Assembly: GCF_000011185.1 (NCBI RefSeq) | Contig: NC_002689.2 | Coordinates: 1,240,001-1,304,000 of the forward strand | Direction: 5' to 3' | Source of the DNA: Thermoplasma volcanium GSS1 | Lineage (GTDB): Archaea; Thermoplasmatota; Thermoplasmata; Thermoplasmatales; Thermoplasmataceae | DNA: 64,000 nucleotides | Shown: piece by piece, positions 45,168 through 54,311 of the stretch | Layout: each line of letters opens with the position of its first letter | Position numbering within the stretch: position 1 is the first letter of the stretch | Made by a program: the position numbers and the translations under genes | Notes under the pieces: generated by a model | Databases searched by the model: none | Seen by the model: the letters and a program-made list of their open reading frames with translations, nothing else | What the model was told of the DNA's origin: nothing

Positions 45168-45182
45168 GTTAACAATGTTAAC
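45168..45182 (-). other. Terminal hairpin at the tnpB end of the IS607-type element
   Basis: GTTAAC-AAT-GTTAAC is a 6-bp inverted repeat with a 3-nt loop. It covers the tnpB stop region and the element's left boundary. As in the solo tnpB locus, a hairpin lies exactly where the omegaRNA scaffold would meet its guide. Confidence 0.4.
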
Positions 45183-46428
45183 AGCCACCTTTGGAAGTTA
45201 TCATCTGTCTTATGCTTAAACTTCGTGGATATAACCCTATACCCTCTATCCCGTTAGCAAAAGCTTCGGGGATTGCTTTCTTTATTATGTTGTACGAAGA
45301 CTGTAGATCAGCATGAATCAACTTTCCAGTTGCAGATCGGAATATGCCCCTATGAATCCGCTTGCCCATGTATGTGTCATGATGTTCTATGCTCTCATTG
45401 TCCAGGAATGAACATTTGCTTGTGTAATCCTCGTTCTGCATTATGACAGTGATCCCAATCTCTTCGGCTTTGTATTTTATCTGGTATATGAGCATGTTGA
45501 ATGGCAGCTGGACAAAGTTCTGGTTATTCTTCTTTCCCATGTTGGATGAATCCTTCCATCTGTTGTTATGGCCTATAACTATTGTATCGATGTTCATGAT
45601 CTTTGCATACTCCACAATGGATTTCGAAACCTTATGCATGATGTCCTTGACTTTCCTGTTTCTCTTCATGAAGAGTTTTCTTATCTTCACTGTCTGTTTT
45701 CTCTCATTTCCCTGGAGATCGTTTATGCTCCTATACCTTGCAAGCTCCTTGTTGAAGTACTGGTTGATCGATTTGAGCAATCCTGCCTTTACAGCAATCC
45801 CTATTTCATGGATGTTGTTACCTATAGTTACAAGATTCCTCACACCGATGTCGATGCCCATGGCCCTTTTCGGTTTTGTTATAGGCATGTCCGCTGTCTC
45901 CTTCTCGTACACTATTTCTATCATGTATCCTGTGCCCTGAGGCACTATCCTTACTTCTTTCAGCTTAATTTCATTTTCATTCAGCCTTGTTTTTACCTCC
46001 ATGTTCATTATCTTAGGGAATTTCAGTATACCATCCCTGATCCTGCACTGCTGATTCGTAAAGACAAGCAGGAACTCACCATCTGTTTCCTTATATCCCG
46101 GCAATCTAGGCCTTCCCTTGAATTTATCAGGATGCTTCTTCCATGCTTTCATGGACTTGAAGAATGAATACCATGCCATTACAGTCTTCTTTACTGTCCA
46201 CTGTGCTGTCTGTGCCGGCAACCTCTGGTAGTTGTTGTGATCCTCTATCTCGGATGGTTCCTGGAATAACTTCACAAGATCCCTATAGCCAGTGAGTTTC
46301 TCCCCCTTCAGGAACTGCTGCCTGAGAATGTAGTTGACCTGGTTGTAGAGATTCTTGGAGAGATGGCACATATATGAGATGGTATCATTTTCCTTCAGGT
46401 ATATCTGTTCTGTTCTCCTAACCTTCAT
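45178..46428 (-). CDS. tnpB: TnpB of the IS607-type element (RuvC nuclease, variant active site)
   Basis: A 416-residue, intact TnpB unrelated in detail to the one at 4656. RuvC motif I is GIDIGVRNLVTI with D193. The position of the usual second catalytic Glu reads IVIGHNNRW (Gly286, His287), while a Glu occurs at 333 in MQNEDYTSKCSF. The third Asp is D374 in HADLQSSYNI. The four-Cys zinc finger is absent, as in the subfamily with the EDYTSKCSF signature. The start overlaps the tnpA end by 11 bp. Probably an RNA-guided nuclease with a displaced glutamate. Confidence 0.88.
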   Translation of the reverse strand: MKVRRTEQIYLKENDTISYMCHLSKNLYNQVNYILRQQFLKGEKLTGYRDLVKLFQEPSEIEDHNNYQRLPAQTAQWTVKKTVMAWYSFFKSMKAWKKHPDKFKGRPRLPGYKETDGEFLLVFTNQQCRIRDGILKFPKIMNMEVKTRLNENEIKLKEVRIVPQGTGYMIEIVYEKETADMPITKPKRAMGIDIGVRNLVTIGNNIHEIGIAVKAGLLKSINQYFNKELARYRSINDLQGNERKQTVKIRKLFMKRNRKVKDIMHKVSKSIVEYAKIMNIDTIVIGHNNRWKDSSNMGKKNNQNFVQLPFNMLIYQIKYKAEEIGITVIMQNEDYTSKCSFLDNESIEHHDTYMGKRIHRGIFRSATGKLIHADLQSSYNIIKKAIPEAFANGIEGIGLYPRSLSIRQMITSKGGC

Positions 46429-47014
46429 ACCCGACCTCGATGTAGTGATTCTTTCGTTTGGAATACATCTTCATGGAGTAAGAGTGCAGCATTGAAACTA
46501 TTTCTTCAAAGACTTCCTCAGAATCAAGTTTTGTATTGCCTACTTCCGAGATAACAGCTATCTCTGTCCTGTACTTCCTGAACAGGTAACTAAAGAGATC
46601 GAAACCAACCCTGCTTAGCCTGTCCTTATAGGTTATTATGACTTTTTCCACCTTATTGTTTATGATCTCATCTAACATCTCAAAGAATCCTTTCCGTTTC
46701 TCCAATGATATTCCGGATGCAATATGGGCGTATATTGCACTTATTGTATATCCGTTCATGAAACACTACTGCTTCATCTGGTTCTGAAGATCGTTCTTCT
46801 GCTTTGCCGTTGATACACGTTCATACAGCACAGTTTTTCTCTTAACATCCTTGTTAAGGATTTTATAAACGTCTTCCTCATTGTAATTGTATCGTTTGTT
46901 CGGCATCACAGTGTACCTGATCCTGCCATCCTTTGAATAGACATGAAGAGTTTTTCTGGATATCTGCAATAAATTCAAAACTTCTTCAGCTTTCATGGTC
47001 AATGTATTATACAT
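46418..47014 (-). pseudogene. tnpA: IS607-type serine recombinase TnpA with in-frame TAG
   Basis: A 199-codon frame that would encode a MerR-like helix-turn-helix (LLQISRKTLHVYSKDGRI) followed by a serine-recombinase domain (VLYERVSTAKQKNDLQNQ ... YAHIASGISLEKRKGF ... VIITYKDRLSRVGFDLF). Codon 83 is TAG (46766-46768), and the frame continues unchanged after it. The nonsense codon cuts the protein just after the catalytic Ser motif. It could be a point mutation, since all other features look intact. Confidence 0.88.
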
Positions 47015-48112
47015 AATAGGTATACATCATTATCGTTTTAATTAACCATATATTTGGGTAGTCTTTGCTGCTGCATTTACAATATACATAATCGTCATAA
47101 CGTACATCGGAATAAAGCCGTCCCTTGGCTACAACGCGGTGGCATGACTAGCAGAAGTGCTATTTCTCTTGATTGGAGCAGTAATAATAATTATAAAAGT
47201 TGGGAATGGAAACAGTCTAGAACCCTTTTCCATCCCCACTAACTTGGGTGTCGGCTTCTCTGCCATAATGTTCGGATCAATATTTTCAATATTGGATTTC
47301 ACTGGAACGGGAGTAGTTACGACAGTATCCGAAGAGATGAGAGAGCCAAAGAAGAATATAGGCCGCTCAATAGTTTACGCTATGATACTCACAGCAATAT
47401 CGATAATTCCTGCGACCTATGCCTTGACAGTGGGGTGGGGCATATCAAACATATCGTCATTTGCATCAAGCCCCGATGCCGGAATTATCGTCTTCGAAAA
47501 ATACCTCGGGCCCATTGGAGCAGTACTTCTTATCATATTTACAATAAACAGCTACCTTACGAATGGAGTCTCTAAGGCCACGGCAATTGGAAGGTGGTGG
47601 TATTCCGCTGCAAGCGATGGTATAGTATTTCCAAAGAGATTTAGCAAGGTGCATTCAAAATACAAGTCGCCGTACTATGCGATACTAACCTGGAGTGTTA
47701 GTTCGTTTGCACTTGATGTGATAATGGGACTTTACTTTGGCCCAAAAATAGCTGCTTTCATACTTGAGGCAGGTACAGGAATCTCTATCATAATAGTGCA
47801 CATAATGGCAAATACATCCCTAACGTTGTATACAAGAAGGATAGATAGATTCCACTTCTTAAAACACGCGCTTGCTCCTGCATTCGCTACTGTAATTAGC
47901 CTTGTGGTTGTTTATTTTACTATATCGGATATATGGTCGAAATGGGTAACACATCCTAATCCTGTAAACGACGCTTACTTTGCTTCATTCATAATAACTC
48001 TTTTGTGGGTAATTGTAGGAGGCTTAATCGTTACCCTATACTATTCCAGAAAGAAGCCGAATGTATTAATAAACGCAGGAGAATTCGATGTTGAAAATAC
48101 CAGGGTATAAAA

Positions 48113-48298
48113 TTAGTTTAAAACTTTTGATACCCTTTTAATAGTTATGGGTATCACATTATTTTCAAACTCTATTGTTGCAATGTCAACAGGATCAATA
48201 ACATTTTTTGGTATGTCAATAATAACAGGGGCACCCATAGCAATTTGAAGGGCTCTTGCCCCAATAATCCTTGCCTTCTCAAATTTTGTATACTTCAT
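48113..48298 (-). CDS. rpoK: RNA polymerase subunit K (Rpb6 homologue)
   Basis: A 61-residue subunit with the Rpb6 core [28 protein letters not shown], which clamps the C-terminus of the largest subunit. Length is normal for archaeal K. It is convergent with the permease pseudogene, with only two bases between them. UPF0179 lies on the upstream side of the same strand. Confidence 0.95.
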   Translation of the reverse strand: MKYTKFEKARIIGARALQIAMGAPVIIDIPKNVIDPVDIATIEFENNVIPITIKRVSKVLN

Positions 48299-48365
48299 AT
48301 AAACCTGGCATAACGTTATTAAAAACTTGTATAATATCTTTACTAAAAAGATCTAGATCAAACGT

Positions 48366-48803
48366 TTATTTATAAGTAACCTGGACCTTCTTCATCTTGA
48401 AGCCCTTAGGACAGTTAACATTCTGCCCAATAGATTTAATAGCAACCTTCAAATCGTTTTTTTGATAATATAAGTTGCATTTCTCTATATTCGGGCACGT
48501 TATGTAGTCGCAGTTCATTGATTTCATAGTTACTATGGCTCCCTCTTGAAGCTTTTTACTTTCCTGTATTATAAAGAAATCCTCTAATTCTTCTACTTCC
48601 ACAGTGTTAACTTTGTCTCCATTGAATATTATGCAGGGATTGAGCTGTTCTCTTACTTTAGTTACTCGATATTTGTGCCCTTGTTCCAAGTTGAAACAGA
48701 CATTTTTAACTCTGCAGTCTGAACACGTAGGAAGTGGGCCTGCAAAAACGAATTCAATACCTTCTTTAGCAAGATCTTTACCAATTAAACTGATCTTCGG
48801 CAA
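48366..48803 (-). CDS. UPF0179 (COG1860) cysteine-rich protein
   Basis: A 145-residue archaeal conserved protein. Cysteine clusters CSDCRVKNVC at 27-36, LNPC at about 58 and CDYITCPNIEKCNLYY at about 98-113, plus NCPKG near the end, suggest metal or Fe-S binding. No enzyme activity is established for the family. It lies between rpoK and the G1P dehydrogenase gene, all on the same strand. Confidence 0.9.
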   Translation of the reverse strand: MPKISLIGKDLAKEGIEFVFAGPLPTCSDCRVKNVCFNLEQGHKYRVTKVREQLNPCIIFNGDKVNTVEVEELEDFFIIQESKKLQEGAIVTMKSMNCDYITCPNIEKCNLYYQKNDLKVAIKSIGQNVNCPKGFKMKKVQVTYK

Positions 48804-48825
48804 TGCTTAACACCTCTAGGAGATA

Positions 48826-49884
48826 TCATATAATTCCAGTCAGTTCCAAAGCCTTAACAGCTGCATCGTAAGACATATCACTCTCTCCAAGTATAGTATA
48901 CCTCTCCGGCCTTATCGCATGTGCTCTTCGAAGGGCCTCAATAACCACTTCTTCTTTGAGGCCATAGTCTCTGGCCTTTACGGATACCCCAAGCGATTCA
49001 AAGACATCCCTTATCTTCTGCCAGTTATCATCGTGGAGATAAAGAGAGACGATGGTTCCCATCGCACACATCTCTCCGTGGAGCATGTTATTTACTCCTG
49101 CAGCTTCTAACGCGTGCGCAAAGAGATGCTCACTTCCACTCCCAGGCCTAGAATTTCCTGCAATAGCCATCGCTGTACCGGAAGCTAGTATATTCTTTGT
49201 CACAAGCCATACAGATGATTCATCATACTTTCTAATCTCGCCAACCTGAGATATTACTTCCTGTGCAGAGTATTCGGACATCGCCGCTGCACTTGAACTG
49301 AATTCTTCGCCCCTTAACCTATGCGCTAATTTCCAGTCCTTAACTGCGCTTATGTTGGATATGACATCAGCTGCTCCAGCAGCAAGGTATCTGTAAGGGG
49401 CTTTTATCATTACAGATGTATCAGCTATAACACCAATTGGCATAGCACCTTCTTCAGAATAGGATATGCCATTTCTTCTTAAGGACGCACGCGGAGAGGC
49501 AATTCCATCGTGGCTCGGAGAAGTAGGTATGCTAATGAAAGGTAGATTCTTATCGTAGGCAAGCTTTTTGGCGAGATCGATCTTAGTACCTCCGCCAACT
49601 CCAATAATTATTCCAGCATTTACATCATTCGTCTCTTCCTCAATTTTCTTGAGGTTTTCATAATTAGCCTCGCCTGCGAATGATAAGTGAACTTCATAGG
49701 GAGATGAAGCAAGTATCTCTACAATTTTCTTACCCGCAAGTTCGTATGTCGTATTTCCGGTTACGATTATCACATCGCGTGTCCTACTGTTCTGATCTAC
49801 AACATCCAACACGCGATTCAGGACATCATGCCCTATATAAACGTCCCTAGGAAAATGCATGGTCCTGTATTTTTGAAATTCCAT
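48826..49884 (-). CDS. egsA: sn-Glycerol-1-phosphate dehydrogenase
   Basis: A 352-residue enzyme that reduces dihydroxyacetone phosphate to sn-glycerol-1-phosphate, the backbone of archaeal ether lipids. The NAD(P) loop is GVGGGTKIDLAK. Zn ligands lie in AAGAADVISN (Asp), GSEHLFAHALE (His) and MLHGEMCAMG (His). I chose ATG 49884 (MEFQKYRTMHFP); the in-frame ATG 14 codons upstream adds a hydrophobic tail not expected in the family. It is a strong archaeal marker. Confidence 0.95.
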   Translation of the reverse strand: MEFQKYRTMHFPRDVYIGHDVLNRVLDVVDQNSRTRDVIIVTGNTTYELAGKKIVEILASSPYEVHLSFAGEANYENLKKIEEETNDVNAGIIIGVGGGTKIDLAKKLAYDKNLPFISIPTSPSHDGIASPRASLRRNGISYSEEGAMPIGVIADTSVMIKAPYRYLAAGAADVISNISAVKDWKLAHRLRGEEFSSSAAAMSEYSAQEVISQVGEIRKYDESSVWLVTKNILASGTAMAIAGNSRPGSGSEHLFAHALEAAGVNNMLHGEMCAMGTIVSLYLHDDNWQKIRDVFESLGVSVKARDYGLKEEVVIEALRRAHAIRPERYTILGESDMSYDAAVKALELTGII

Positions 49885-49976
49885 TGTGAACAACAAACAT
49901 ACGAAGGATATAAACCTTTCATCCATAAAGATAAAGAATATACGAATAAAAAAATTTAATTTCCGAATTTAGTACT

Positions 49977-50846
49977 TTATATTTGTTGAGATGTTGCCTC
50001 ATCTATTACCCTGGAATGCTCCTTTGATGGTTGAACCATAGGCGATCTGTATCCACCGTTTATGTTATGCTTTTTATAAAAAGCATAATAATACCCCGAA
50101 GGGAACGTAGGCGCATTAACCGCATACATAAGAGGGTTAACTTTGTTCAGTTGTATTTCTCTAGATTTCTTTAGATCCCCAGATTGGAAGGCTTTGTAAA
50201 GATCAACTATACTTCCTGAAATATTTGAGAGACCGCATACTCCGCCGTTTGCACCCAAGGCCATAGAAGTAAGCAGAAGATCATCCTGCCCTTGAAATAC
50301 GCTGAAGTCCTTTGAAACAAGAGTTACTATCCTGGAGAAGAACCTCATATCACCAGAACTATCTTTTATCCCCTTTACCTGCGAAAACTCAGATTTAAGT
50401 TTTTTTATGACATTCTCAGGTACCCATGAGCCGGCAAGCTGCGGGATATTATAAATAAATAGGTCGTTAGAGGAAGCGGATATGACCTCAGAGAAATGCT
50501 TGTACATCCACTCTTCGTCCGGCTTTATGTAGTAAGTTGGCATTAGCACCCTTACCTCAATTCCCACATCCTCTGTAAACTTAGACAGTTCTATGGACTC
50601 TTGCGTGCTTGATGAACCAACACCCGCGTATACTGTCAAATTGTTCCTATTTTCGCTCACAAACTGCAAAAACTTCTTTCTCTCTTCCAAGCTGAACATA
50701 GGGAATAGGCCAGTTGAACCCATCGGAAATAGCCCAGATACACCGTAACCTTTCAAATCCTGTATTAAGAGCCTTGTTGCATCGTAATCTATTTCTCCTG
50801 CCCTGTTAAAGGGAGTAAGCATAGGTGTAACGATCCCATTATACAT
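49977..50846 (-). CDS. kdgA: 2-Keto-3-deoxygluconate aldolase-like (DHDPS/NAL superfamily)
   Basis: A 289-residue class I aldolase of the dihydrodipicolinate-synthase superfamily: the GSTGLFP active-site loop, YNIPQ with the catalytic Tyr, and the Schiff-base Lys in VKGIKDSSGD. In Thermoplasma relatives such proteins cleave KDG to pyruvate and glyceraldehyde in the non-phosphorylative Entner-Doudoroff pathway. It would process the product of the dehydratase at 10055. Dihydrodipicolinate synthase is an alternative, but no lysine-pathway neighbours are seen. Confidence 0.8.
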   Translation of the reverse strand: MYNGIVTPMLTPFNRAGEIDYDATRLLIQDLKGYGVSGLFPMGSTGLFPMFSLEERKKFLQFVSENRNNLTVYAGVGSSSTQESIELSKFTEDVGIEVRVLMPTYYIKPDEEWMYKHFSEVISASSNDLFIYNIPQLAGSWVPENVIKKLKSEFSQVKGIKDSSGDMRFFSRIVTLVSKDFSVFQGQDDLLLTSMALGANGGVCGLSNISGSIVDLYKAFQSGDLKKSREIQLNKVNPLMYAVNAPTFPSGYYYAFYKKHNINGGYRSPMVQPSKEHSRVIDEATSQQI

Positions 50847-50875
50847 ACGTAGCTATCATAAATAAGTAATTAAGT

Positions 50876-51850
50876 CTATTGAGGCGTCGACTCCTTCGAC
50901 CCGTTTGCCGAATTTGTCATCTCCATCTTTACGGCCTTATTTAGATTGATTTTGTATCCGAGATATCCGATCACAAGGACAGATAGGACGACCAGGAAGA
51001 AAGGTAGACCAAGAGCATCAAGATTGTGAATCTTTATCCCCGTAATTATTTGATAATTCCAGAGTTGTGGGAATATTAGCGTAACTATCCCTGCAATAAC
51101 AAAGGTAATTCCACCGTATGAAAGAACAAAGTGGCTTATTCCTCTAGCAACAAAGGCTATACCGTTAACAGTTAGATCTTTCTTCTTGGAAAGCCAAAGC
51201 CCGAAAAGTGTGCCGGCCAGCACCTGCATTGTCATCGTACCAAGACCAAACATGAGGCCAGGCAAAAACCCAAGATATATCGGCATGTTGGGAGCTATAA
51301 CGAAGTAAATAATAAGTGCAAATGCACCAAATCCAAATCCAGCGATCAATCCATGAACAAATGCCAGCTTTGTTGGAACTGGGCGGTATACTCCATCTTC
51401 ATTAACCATTACAGGATTCTCCATATGTTCAAGTTCCAATTTTTCCCTCTCTTTGTTGTGCTTGTGTATGCCAAATATCCTATACAATGATTCTTCTATG
51501 ATGTGTATGTGTGGATATTTGAGCTTATTTGCTATGTAGAAACCGGATAACGCCATAACAGCTCCAACTATAACATATACTATACTATTGAAATAGGTAT
51601 AAAACATGAAGCTTGCAAGAGCTAGGGCAGCTATCTCAGACATAAGTGCCCGCTCAACTGTAAAGCCTGCTGAGAACACAAGACCGGCCTTTGCACCACC
51701 CTTCGTTGAATAGTTGCCTACTGCGTAAGAAAAAGTGATAGGCCAGGTATGTTCATCTGGGGTTATACCGTGAACTATGCCTAGGAGATAAGATATAACT
51801 ATCGCAGCGTATAATCCTTCATAACTTGGATTCCAAAGGTTAATAATCAT
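50876..51850 (-). CDS. NicO/HoxN-like metal permease or related membrane protein
   Basis: A 324-residue membrane protein with about seven spans. The first helix carries GIVHGITPDEHTWPI, which resembles the H-x-PDH motif of nickel/cobalt and related transporters. A cytoplasmic loop at about 110-150 is rich in His, Lys and Glu (KYPHIHIIEESLYRIFGIHKHNKERE), a plausible metal-handling segment. A second motif is FVHGLIAGFGFGAFAL. The substrate is unproven. It is divergent from the RNase Z gene. Confidence 0.65.
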   Translation of the reverse strand: MIINLWNPSYEGLYAAIVISYLLGIVHGITPDEHTWPITFSYAVGNYSTKGGAKAGLVFSAGFTVERALMSEIAALALASFMFYTYFNSIVYVIVGAVMALSGFYIANKLKYPHIHIIEESLYRIFGIHKHNKEREKLELEHMENPVMVNEDGVYRPVPTKLAFVHGLIAGFGFGAFALIIYFVIAPNMPIYLGFLPGLMFGLGTMTMQVLAGTLFGLWLSKKKDLTVNGIAFVARGISHFVLSYGGITFVIAGIVTLIFPQLWNYQIITGIKIHNLDALGLPFFLVVLSVLVIGYLGYKINLNKAVKMEMTNSANGSKESTPQ

Positions 51851-51977
51851 ATTCTTAGCATTATGCTAATATATTTAAATCTTTTGAATAGCATGGTGCA
51901 TGTTCATCTTTAAATTGCGAATTTCAATTCTTACTAAGTAACGAAAGGTAATAGTATTGGAAGCTAATCTATGCCAG

Positions 51978-52892
51978 ATGGCTTCCAATATTAAGATCGT
52001 ATTTTTTGGTACAGGAGGATCTTGGCCCACACCTATAAGAGCTATGCCAGGGGTGGGGATACAAATAGATGATGTATTTAACCTGTTTGACTGCGGAGAA
52101 GGCACCCAGAAACAGATAATGAAGAGCAAATGGTCGTTTATGTCAATTGATAATATCTTTATAACGCATTTTCACGGGGACCATTTTCTTGGGCTCATCG
52201 GCCTTGTACAAAGCATGTCGTTTAACAACAGGACAAAAGACCTCAATATATTTGGACCCAGAGGAGCCATCGGTATAATATCCAATGCTATAAACATCGG
52301 CTATTATACCCTACGCTTTAGGATAAATGTCTATGAGCTTGAACCTGATAAAACCTATGATCTCGGGAAGTTCCTTTTAAAGACTACCCTAAACGATCAC
52401 CCAGTGCCAGCACTCTCATATACCATAGAAGAAAAAGACATAATACGCGTGGATCCTCAAAAGGCTAAGGAACTCGGAATACCTTCAAAGATAATAGAAA
52501 AGATAAGAGACAACGGTACTTATGAATACAGAGGCCGTAAATATTCCATAGACGAGATAAGCGGTGGCATAAGGAAAGGTAGGAAAATTGTCTATACCGG
52601 GGATACAAAACCCATGCAAAAGATGGCTGACTTCGCGAAGCATGCCGATGTCTTGATACACGATACTACTACCGATTCTTCATTTGAACCGGCGGTAAAC
52701 CAGTTTGGGCATTCGTCAGCAAAGCAAGCGGCCAGAATAGCGAGGGATGCAGGCGTATCAAGACTCTTTCTTTATCATTACAGTCCCCGGATCACGGATG
52801 TGTCGCCGTTAGTAGACGATGCTAGGGCAGAATTCCAAGAGAGTTATGCAAGTGAGGACCTTATGGAATATGAGGTGAAGGTGAAGCATTAA
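51978..52892 (+). CDS. rnz: tRNase Z (3' tRNA endonuclease)
   Basis: A 304-residue metallo-beta-lactamase enzyme that removes 3' trailers from tRNA precursors. The metal motif is THFHGDHFLGL. GTGGSWPTP at the start, YTGDTKPM, HDTT, FGHSSAKQAARIA and LYHYSPR are further signatures. I prefer ATG 51978 over the TTG at 51957. CCA is not encoded in the three tRNAs of the window, so this step must be followed by CCA addition. Confidence 0.92.
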   Translation: MASNIKIVFFGTGGSWPTPIRAMPGVGIQIDDVFNLFDCGEGTQKQIMKSKWSFMSIDNIFITHFHGDHFLGLIGLVQSMSFNNRTKDLNIFGPRGAIGIISNAINIGYYTLRFRINVYELEPDKTYDLGKFLLKTTLNDHPVPALSYTIEEKDIIRVDPQKAKELGIPSKIIEKIRDNGTYEYRGRKYSIDEISGGIRKGRKIVYTGDTKPMQKMADFAKHADVLIHDTTTDSSFEPAVNQFGHSSAKQAARIARDAGVSRLFLYHYSPRITDVSPLVDDARAEFQESYASEDLMEYEVKVKH

Positions 52893-52897
52893 GTTCT

Positions 52898-53305
52898 CTA
52901 CGATTCTGATCTCTCTTTTATTCGTACAAGAGCGTGCGTCGCACCCTCTCTAAAGTGGTTGAAACTCCACTTTCCAAAAATTGAGTAAGGGAATATAAGC
53001 TTAACATCAAAATCGCAGGAGAGTAATGTTGAATCGTTTTCTTTGCAAGTTCCTATTCGAACTATGCCTCGTAATGGACCTTTGATGTATTCCTCTACAA
53101 CAATTCTTTCTCTTTCTAATAATATAAATTTCATCACGCCATTAGCAGGAAATGCAAATCTTATCTTAAATAAACCATTGCCTAAATTAAGGATTTTAGT
53201 GGTACCGTGCCAGTAATTCGGAATATCTTCCCATTTGGATACAATTTTCCACACTTTTTCGGGATCAGCTGATACTTCTATTTTTTCCTGAAACCTTATG
53301 TTCAC
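52898..53305 (-). CDS. SRPBCC (START/polyketide-cyclase-like) domain protein
   Basis: A 135-residue protein with a helix-grip fold pattern: IRFQEKIEVSADPEKVWKIVSKWEDIPNYWHG at the N-terminus, successive strands, and a final amphipathic helix (FNHFREGATHALVRIKE). Such proteins bind hydrophobic ligands or act as cyclases or co-chaperones. The ligand is unknown. It is convergent with RNase Z, five bases apart. Confidence 0.75.
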   Translation of the reverse strand: MNIRFQEKIEVSADPEKVWKIVSKWEDIPNYWHGTTKILNLGNGLFKIRFAFPANGVMKFILLERERIVVEEYIKGPLRGIVRIGTCKENDSTLLSCDFDVKLIFPYSIFGKWSFNHFREGATHALVRIKERSES

Positions 53306-53496
53306 ACAAGATTAATGTAGAAACGGTATACAATTTTTTTGATGCAGGATATATTACTATGCCGACATGCTTTAGCGGAATGCTGATCTATCTTGGGAAT
53401 CTCATGGTTTAGTATCAATTTGGGAGCACATTCTTGCGGGTATTGCGAAACATTTTTCATTCAACAATTTTATTAACTAGAGAAAAATAGTCTTTC

Positions 53497-54303
53497 ATGA
53501 AGATTGGCAGATGCCTTTACCAAGGAAAAGAAACTCTGTTTTTATTTAGCAATGGTAAATATTTCAGCATAAATGGAAAATCAGATATAAACGAGATTAT
53601 TAAAACTGGTGCTGATAAAATAGATGTGGGAAATGAAATTTCAAATTTTCAGTTCCTTCCAGCAGTAAACCCTCAGAAGATCTTTCTCCCAGCAGTAAAT
53701 TTCAGGTCACATTCCGCAGAATCAGATACAAGATTCCCTCCTAAACCTTACTTCTTCACAAAATTCAGCAACGCACTAGTTGCAAACAATTCAGAATTGC
53801 GAACGCCAGGTACAATTAAAAAATTAGATTATGAAGGGGAAACAGGCGCTGTTATAGGTAAAAAGTGCTACAATATTCCAGCAGAAGATGCCTACGACTG
53901 CATATTTGGCTTTACTATAGCGAATGATTTATCAGCGCGTGATTTTCAGTTTCCGGAAATGCACCCATACGGATACAATTGGGTTCAGGGAAAGGCGTTT
54001 GATGGAGCGTTGCCAGTCGGCCCTTACATAACGACAAAGGATGAGATACAATTCCCGCTTGAAATAGAAACGAAGGTTAACGGTGAGACAAGGCAGAAAG
54101 GAACGACAGATGACATGGTATTCTCATTCCAGGATCTAATTTCAACTCTATCGCAGAACATAACACTGGAACCTGGAGACATCATAACATCAGGCACACC
54201 CGCCGGTGTGGCTGCTTTTTCAGAAAAGTTATATCTAAAGAGCGGGGACGTTATTGAAATTTCAGTAAGCAGCCTTGGTACATTAATGAATAAAATATTA
54301 TAA
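53497..54303 (+). CDS. Fumarylacetoacetate-hydrolase-family enzyme
   Basis: A 268-residue FAH-fold protein. The metal-binding EGETGAVIG at about 110, the YDCIFGFTIANDLSARDFQ stretch, GKAFDGALPVGP and SGTPAGVAAF are the family motifs. FAH enzymes hydrolyse acylpyruvates or act as hydratases/decarboxylases on 2-oxo acids. Its convergent neighbour is an acyl-CoA synthetase, consistent with organic-acid catabolism, but the substrate is not set. Confidence 0.82.
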   Translation: MKIGRCLYQGKETLFLFSNGKYFSINGKSDINEIIKTGADKIDVGNEISNFQFLPAVNPQKIFLPAVNFRSHSAESDTRFPPKPYFFTKFSNALVANNSELRTPGTIKKLDYEGETGAVIGKKCYNIPAEDAYDCIFGFTIANDLSARDFQFPEMHPYGYNWVQGKAFDGALPVGPYITTKDEIQFPLEIETKVNGETRQKGTTDDMVFSFQDLISTLSQNITLEPGDIITSGTPAGVAAFSEKLYLKSGDVIEISVSSLGTLMNKIL

Positions 54304-54311
54304 TTTAAAAA

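Larger units (their letters stand above)
45169..47056 (-). mobile_element. IS607-type insertion sequence (about 1.9 kb)
   Basis: The element carries a serine-recombinase tnpA followed by an overlapping tnpB, the IS607 layout. Its edges can be read from the split permease: the left flank ends ...GATTTCTG at 45168 and the right flank resumes GGTAGTC at 47057. A shared TG at both junctions (45167-45168 and 47055-47056) and no target duplication fit recombination by a serine recombinase at a dinucleotide core. Since tnpA has a stop codon, the element is not autonomous now. Confidence 0.85.
44768..48110 (+). pseudogene. APC-family amino-acid permease, interrupted by an IS607-type element
   Basis: The first part (44768-45168) encodes NAIGLMQGVFQSMGKVAPAADIAI and on to YDF. 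The second part (47057-48110) resumes with VVFAAAFTIYIIVITYIG and continues through SILDFTGTGVVTTVSEEMREPKKN to the end. Joining TTCTG to GGTAGTC restores ...YDFWVVF... in frame. Besides the insertion there are two in-frame stops in the gene itself: TAA at 45071-45073 and TGA at 47145-47147. It is thus a pseudogene with several lesions. The 954-bp 3' piece still looks like a clean frame but lacks the N-terminal helices. Confidence 0.9.

Noticed and set aside
45568-46167. 199-codon frame inside the IS607-type element on the + strand
   Set aside because: It is antisense to the intact, motif-bearing TnpB and shows no domain of its own.
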